A DNA stretch of 64,000 bases from Monocercomonoides exilis (lineage: Eukaryota; Preaxostyla; Oxymonadida; Polymastigidae). Both the position numbers and the translations under genes were made by a program. Below the pieces are notes generated by a model that saw nothing but the letters and a program-made list of their open reading frames with translations, did not search any database and was not told the DNA's origin. Below are positions 58,185 through 64,000 of the stretch, in pieces (position 1 is the first letter of the stretch; every line of letters begins with the position of its first letter). Location of the stretch: assembly GCA_001643675.2 (NCBI GenBank), contig LSRY02000021.1, positions 868,001 to 932,000 of the forward strand, in the 5' to 3' direction.

Positions 58185-58226
58185 GGGTGCGGGTTTGGCA
58201 CCAGGGGGCGGGTAAAGCACCCATGG
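58185..58226 (-). repeat. Right TIR of the pogo-like element
   Basis: Reverse complement of 55652-55693 without mismatch; TA follows at 58227-58228. Confidence 0.93.
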
Positions 58227-59213
58227 TATATAAATTTGATGTTTGAGATATGCAAATCATTAAAAGCTCAATGGAGTAGTTATTTTCTATTCTACACAAT
58301 TCAATTATGAACTTTAGCAACACCTCGTGTTCGTTTCCCCATTTGATGTGGAACAAAAAAAGAAATGCACGATATTGCACCACCCTTGAATAATCTGAAA
58401 TTCTTTAGTACGTTTCAATTCGCTTTGTTCTTTCTTCCAATTCACAGTTTTTGTCAATTCATTTAATGTATTTGTTGCTTCTCTCACAAAATGCAAGTCT
58501 TCCACAATTATGTTTGCAATTTCTTTTGTTCTATATAATCTATTGATTAAAAAATTCCAGGAAAATTGATATGCAAGCTGCGTCAGATTATGATGTTCTT
58601 GATGATACTTGATGATTTCTGTGATATCTTTCAGATACAGATCTTTTTCAATTTCCTACCCAACAAAATAAACAATAAGTCAATTCGTTAAACTTTATAA
58701 AGGATTCCACACTTGAACAAAGCAAATGCTTCTCAATGTCAGCAAAGCCATTTCCACTTCTTTTTGTGTTTTCGTTTGTTCTTCTTTGACCGAAGCTGCT
58801 TTCAAAGAGCATTGCACGCTTATTGAAATCAATTCTTTTGGTATTTCGTTGAAATATTGTGAAAGAATATTGCATTCGCAAAGATCAATCAGCAATTTTT
58901 CATTCTTCACTTTATTTTTCTTCTGTATTTCGTTAAAAATCATCTTTTCAAATCTTTTGTGTAGTAATGAATATTTATAGCATTCTGTTCTAATTCTTTT
59001 ATGTGATATGAAATAGCCTATGCATTTTAACAGTAAAAACGCGTTTTCCAAAGATATTTTCTCTTCTTCAATATTTTTGTCAATTTCATCAAATTTTTCT
59101 TTTGTAAATAACTGATTAAATTCTTCCACATTCAAATCTTCGATTAATGGATCCATTTTTCCAATTTCTATTTTTTGCGCTTCGCCATCAAGATGTTCTA
59201 GTCCAATGAACAT

Positions 59214-59641
59214 CTCTCGAAGAATAATAACAAAAAACCATAGTACATTAGTTGTAAATTTAAATGTAACAACAACAAACTGTTAAGCTTTTCTATTTGA
59301 GACTTTATTTTCATTTATTTCCAGTAATAATGCGGTAAAGAAAATGAATTTAAAATATGGAAAAACAGCATTTAAATCAAAGGTTTGAAAGTTCAAAGTT
59401 TTCTGCATATAACTTATAATGATAAATATTATACCCGTTCTGACATTCACATTCAACTCAAAATTCAAAGTCAATAAAATTGATGAAAGACAACAACAAT
59501 TTAAAAATATGGGCAAATTTTTTATTTCTTTTTTCTGAAACTATTCCAGATATTTTTTTAACTAACATTTCTTGGTGTTATCTTCTATGCAGTTTCAACG
59601 TTTAAATCTGGAATTTTTTTTCAAAGTTTGGAGAATGAAGT

Positions 59642-59686
<45 letters not shown>

Positions 59687-59879
59687 TGAAATTGAATATT
59701 TTGATCAAGTTTTCAAAAAAATGAAAAATCTATCTTTAAAAGGTTAGCAGAAATTTCAAAACTGGAAAACCAAAATGTTGCAAAGAATACATTAAAAAGA
59801 AGAACAAAAAAGAAAAAAGAAAACAAAATTATTGAAACCAATTTATTATTAATAGTAATTTCTCTTTTTTTTTTTTTCT
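59214..59879. other. Spacer with a 43-base poly(T) run
   Basis: Upstream of the split hypothetical gene (minus). Its main feature is an uninterrupted run of T at 59643-59685. No gene seen. Confidence 0.5.
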
Positions 59880-60186
59880 TCACCTTTGCACAGCCAACAA
59901 ATCTCCATTCATTTTATTCGTTTCATCGAATTCATCAAGCGTTAAATGAAATAGTGGAACATTGGATAAATCCGATTTCAACAATGGAACTGATGTCGAT
60001 GCCTGTGGCAAAACACAGCAAAGTCCATGTGCCACGGTGGAGTATGCTCTCGGACCCATTGCTCCCTTCAGCGATGCATCCCTCTCTCTTCTCATCTCCA
60101 CTTTCACTCCCACAAACACTCTCACATTCCGTTCTCCAAATACAAAAATTAATGGAAAAGATGTATTTTTTCAGGTTCTCATATAA
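59880..60186 (+). pseudogene. Beta-helix surface-protein fragment
   Basis: A short open frame shows the family's module delimiter: NNGTDVDACGKTQQSPCATV followed by beta-strand-like segments (LISTFTPTNTLTF) and NGKDVFF. It corresponds to the CG...PC.SI junctions of the protein at 20029-27879 and to the fragment at 2958-3344, which also ends a block with NDVFF. It has no start, signal peptide or membrane anchor nearby and stops at TAA after VLI, so it is a relic. Confidence 0.55.
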
Positions 60187-63100
60187 ATTTCTTCTAATTC
60201 TGATGGCTTTTCATTTCACTTTGCATTCATGAATTTTCGTCTTCTTTTCAACAAGAGAACATATCATCACTTTTCTTTTGAGAAGTCTAACATCGGATCG
60301 CGTAAAACATATTTCTTTGAAATTTCCTCTTCTAGTTTTTCTTCTCCATCAAAAGAAATAAAACTCGTTGCTTAAATAAATGTTTTCTATTATTCTTCTC
60401 TTCAAAAAAATATCTTTCGATAATATCAGCAAGCTCTTCAAAACTTTCAATTTTTTTTGTTATACCCATTTCACCTTTTTTGTCCGCTGCAGAGGCATTT
60501 ATTTCATAGAATTATCCTTCGATTGTTTGTATTTTTACAAATTTCTATTCCTCTCTTTGTTTCATCTTCGATGGCCCACTGAATTCGCATGACATTATGC
60601 AATCTCTCGAAGACCATCCACATAATCATTCACCACAAATATCCTATCCTGTCCTGCTCCTTCTGTTTACTGTGAATTCTTTCAGCTTCCAAATGAAAAA
60701 AGTCAGATTCGATCTTCATGGATTGCGTACCAGATGATCGACTATTCTTGATTTGAAATTGGATCACTTCCATTGACATATAATTTATACAGATATTCCA
60801 TGATAGAATAAATATTCCTTTAGTCTTTCTGAATGTGAATGAAAGTGAGAAACGATGTCGAATTCAAGGGGAGTTGAATAAAAGAGAATGAGATGAAGAG
60901 AGAGCAGGAAGTTTTAGTGGAGGAAGTGATCTAGGAGCAGCAGGATTAGCAGAAGATAGAAGTTAAGCTTGGAATTGCAGTGAAGGAGAAAAATATGTTC
61001 TGAAAGAAGGAGGAGATTTCTGCTGGAAGTTCAAAAACAAGGAAGAATTGGCTTGTGAAGAAGAGCATTGAGAAAGAGGATGAAGAGCAATGTTCACATT
61101 TGAAGCGAAATCAGCACATAATTAAAAGGCACAACCAAATTGAGCCCAGGGTGTTTCTGCATCAGATCCATTGCCATAAAATTCAGCGAAGCGAAGTGAG
61201 ACTCCAACTTTGAGAACGACAGCGAAGAAAACAGTTTTGATAGCGCATCTCTTTTTCCGGTTACGCTACTGTGACTGAATGTTCTTATCCCCTTCTCTTT
61301 CTGAAACAGCAAAGGTGATCCTTTTCCTGCTCTTTTCCTTCAATTCCTGTGCGTCGCTTCTGCTTTGTTCTCTTCATACGGCCAGCCGTCCCCTGTACCT
61401 ATGATCCACCATTCGTCTTCATAAAACTCTTCCACTCTTCTTGGGAATGGTGTCAGAATCTCGGGAAGCTTCTTCTCTCGTATGTCGTCTTCTATATCTT
61501 CATCAATTCCAGTCAAGTTGCATACTTCTTCTTTTTTTTCAGATTATTTTTTCTTAAAATTTGATATACGCTTCATCTTCCTAGCACCTGAAACAACTTG
61601 TTTGGAATTGTTCATTTAATCCTCCAATATTACTTCTTCGTTTTCATCGTTGTTCTTGCAATCATCTTCTTCATCCCCATCTTTCGTGTTATTTTCATCG
61701 CCTTCATCTTTTTCCTTGTTTCCACATCCCCAAACTCTTCCATACCCCCTCCTCATTCTCCTTCTCTTCCTCATCTCCTCCTTCTCCCTCGCTTCGTTTC
61801 CAATAAATACATACTTTGCCTTTTCCTCCAGCCCAGAATCCAGTCATCTCCTCTGCTCTTCTTCGATCTTGGTTATCTCATTCACCAGCACTTCCTCGGA
61901 TTTCCTCCGCTCCTCTGCTTCTTTTGTCTTTCGTATTCCATCTTTCTCTCCTTTCAGAATCCCATTCCCTTCTCCTCCTCTTTCTCCTCCTCACCACCAA
62001 TCATCCAAATCCCATGGCTCGCTGCATATGTTGCGTTGTTCAGCAAGAGTTCTGCAGATCAATCACATCCCTCGTGTCTGAAACGCTCCTTCTCGCTAAC
62101 ACATTTGTATTGCATAATCTGCTCTTTCCAAAAATACCACAAGGGATGGGCAGCAAGAAGGAGGAAATAGAAGAACAAGGAGAGGAAGAGGAGGAGCTTG
62201 GGTTCAGTTATGTCAAGAGATTTCTGTGCGAGAGAAGAGGAGAATGTAGCTGGAGATGAATGAGAGAGTGGCTCTGGAGAAGTTCCAACAAGAACAGAAG
62301 GGGCAGACAATTGTGTGTGTGGCAAGGAAGAAAAAGGAGGAGAAGCAAATGTTGAGGAGGCTGTGATGTTTTGAGTGTGCAGCTGGGCAGATGAGAGTGT
62401 GCTGCCGAACGAGTAAAATGTTTGCTGCTGTTCATCATCATTTTCATCACCTCCCTCTTCTCTTTCCCTGTCCCTCCTCCTCCTTTCCGTTGCTGCATGT
62501 GCAAGTCTTGTGTCGAAAGCATCAATTTGCGATGTTCAAAACTCGTCTTTCTCCTTCGTCTTCGTCTTCGCCTTTGGCTCTTCCTGCTACCTCCTTTTCC
62601 TCTGCTCTGCGCTAAATTCACTTCTGGAATCCGCCATCTTTGCCTCTTCCATTTAGCATGTGCTTCTCTCCCTTCGCTTCTAGGCGGTGCCATAATGCGA
62701 GAAGATGGGAGCAACGTCCCTGAGAGCTCCTTCCGCTTCCCACTGCCATTCCTCCTGCGATGCCCATTCACCTCATTCACTCCGTTCAGCACAGCCTTAG
62801 CGCGGAAGCTGTATGAAGTGCTGAAGCAGAGCGGAATGCACCTCTGTGGAAGAGGATAACAGTTCAAATGAAAGCTCAGCAATCCCACAGATGGTATAGA
62901 TAGCAAAAATGAAAATGTTGAGAACATGGAAATCGAATGAAGCATTATTTGGTGAGTGAAATCAAGCTGCTAATTGAACATCATATATGAATTTGAAATG
63001 TGATGATTCAAATGACATGAAATGACAGGAAATATCATTGAAAAAGAGGAGGAAGGTGAATGTTTGATGTTACAGAGAAATCCATTAAGAATCTGATGAT

Positions 63101-64000
63101 ATTTCCGAAGAAAAATATGAGAAGTTCAATGTGATGTTTTCGCTAAATGCAAAATCGTATAAAGCAAGTTGACTCCACAAGAAGACAACAATCCAAATTG
63201 CTATATTTTTGGCAATCAATCTCCAATAAATCAATAAAGTTGGATTTCTTCAAGTCAATTCACCAACTTTTTGCGATTTCCTCTCATCTCCCCTCAAAAT
63301 ATAAAATGAAGATATTTCTCAATTTCTTTTCTTTTCTATTTTTCATCTTCCATTCAGCTCTCACTATTCTCTGAAAAATATCAATCCCTTCCTTTTCTTC
63401 ATCTTTCACATTCTCTTCCTCTTTTCTCCTCTCAAAAAAATACACTTCTTTCAAGCCTTTCAACATTTCTCAATTTTCCTTTTCTTTCAAGCTTTTGCCC
63501 TCTTTTCTTTCTCTTCAAAATCCATTTCTCCAATCAGCAATAATCACCTTCTCATCATCTCCAATCACCCTTCTATATATTTACTATATTATCTTCTCCG
63601 AATTTCCACCTGTTCCTTCCTCACCCCTTTGTCTCAGATTATCTTTTATATAAAAATCCCTCTCGTAATATTAACATACAAAAATACGCTCAACAACCAC
63701 TCCCTGCCACGAATAATCTTCTTCGATCTCCTCTCTGCCCCATATCCCTCATGTGCCATGTGTTGGTGAGATAAACATCAAAAACGATAAAGGATATTTG
63801 AGAATTTTATTAAAGGAGAAGATCATGGCCGAAAAGAAAAAAACACATCTGGGCATCCACCACAATGTGCACGGGTTGAGAAGACACTCCAGTGAGATAT
63901 ATGAATTATTTCGTGGAAATGCATTCCATGCTGCATTCAACCATTCTGATGCTGAAATGAAGAGATTGAATTTTTGAATGATGATGGCTGTGGAGATGAG
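60187..64000. other. Region without a supportable gene
   Basis: Mixed composition. 61000-62900 is richer in G+C and has overlapping frames of 70-245 codons on both strands, but the products are Ser/Leu- or Arg-rich low-complexity peptides and no frame stays open with family motifs. Pieces such as RCICCVVQQEFC (near 62013) or KLESHFASLNFMAMDL (near 61200, minus) may be remnants of surface-protein genes. 60190-61000 and 62950-64000 are AT-rich and featureless. The 74-codon frame at 63753-63977 matches nothing I know. Confidence 0.35.

Larger units (their letters stand above)
55652..58226. mobile_element. Intact 2.6-kb pogo-like DNA transposon
   Basis: Perfect 42-bp inverted repeats (55652-55693 and 58185-58226) starting CCATGGGTGCTTTACCCGCC, each flanked by TA (55650-55651 and 58227-58228), the target duplication of Tc1-mariner/pogo elements. 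The transposase gene inside has no stop or frameshift. Identical TIRs and a clean interruption of a gene frame point to a recent insertion. Confidence 0.93.
55327..59213 (-). pseudogene. Lineage-specific hypothetical gene, split by a pogo-like element
   Basis: Exon 1 59213-58713, a 57-nt intron, then 58655 downward. The intron joins FVQ to EIEKDLYLKD in phase. The pieces read as a Leu-rich helical protein: NAFLLLKCIGYF, LLIDLCECN, QKEVEMALLTLRSI, EIIKYHQEHHNLTQLAYQFS, VEDLHFVREA. I recall this as an expanded family of unknown function in Monocercomonoides. In the T7 run at 58355-58361 the frame must shift by one to continue into HEVLLKFIIELC. The frame is then cut at a TA by the 2,575-bp transposon. 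Beyond it, 55649-55327 carries the C-terminus (LLRNGGIDIILGN, YEEEGYEDIF, ending SDYFVYL). Removing the transposon and one TA restores the frame exactly, so only the T-run shift remains. Confidence 0.75.

Noticed and set aside
62208-62945. 245-codon minus frame as a gene
   Set aside because: Arg/Ser low complexity, no domain, and an equally long plus frame overlaps it; nothing favours either strand.

Overview
The window is nuclear DNA of a small-genome protist. It is AT-rich, has many short GT-AG introns (about 46-110 nt, donors mostly GTTTG or GTGTG), uses the standard genetic code and contains long TA-rich spacers. Two protein families point to an oxymonad of the Monocercomonoides type. One is the very large right-handed beta-helix surface proteins with a TM helix and a kinase-like tail. 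The other is the leucine-rich hypothetical family at 55.3-59.2 kb. That assignment is inference from family recall, not a search.

Layout. 0-8.9 kb is repeat-rich: a truncated beta-helix pseudogene (minus), a 3.6-kb foldback element with 357-bp terminal inverted repeats (TIRs) enclosing more beta-helix debris, and a pogo-like MITE with a nested palindromic MITE. 8.9-31.2 kb is the first gene block: an AGC-family protein kinase (minus), head to head with a 14-exon trehalose synthase (plus) that carries a roughly 560-residue low-complexity insertion. Next are a WD40 protein (Nup43-like candidate, minus), a 2,616-residue surface receptor-like protein (plus) and an acid DNase II (minus).

31.6-44.5 kb is a 12.9-kb TIR transposon. 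Its main gene joins a complete-looking ubiquitin-specific protease domain to a candidate DDE transposase and has at least one intron. A second, 755-bp foldback element has inserted in its left TIR, and a multi-stem palindromic structure sits just after the gene. This is the most unusual object in the window.

45.9-54.2 kb is a second gene block: a poly(A)-binding-protein-like protein (one RRM, long MG-rich and Q/P-rich tracts, C-terminal MLLE domain) divergent from MCM7 over 138 bp, then alpha-SNAP. 55.3-59.2 kb is a member of the hypothetical family split by an apparently intact 2,575-bp pogo-like element with perfect 42-bp TIRs and a TA target duplication. 59.9-64 kb holds one beta-helix fragment and otherwise nothing I can support.

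The housekeeping genes cover replication (MCM7), secretion (alpha-SNAP), mRNA binding, digestion of engulfed DNA (DNase II), alpha-glucan/trehalose metabolism and signalling. They form compact blocks separated by mobile elements and decayed surface-protein genes. I saw no rRNA, tRNA or CRISPR array. Exon joins were made by hand from splice-site phase and family alignment and have no transcript support.
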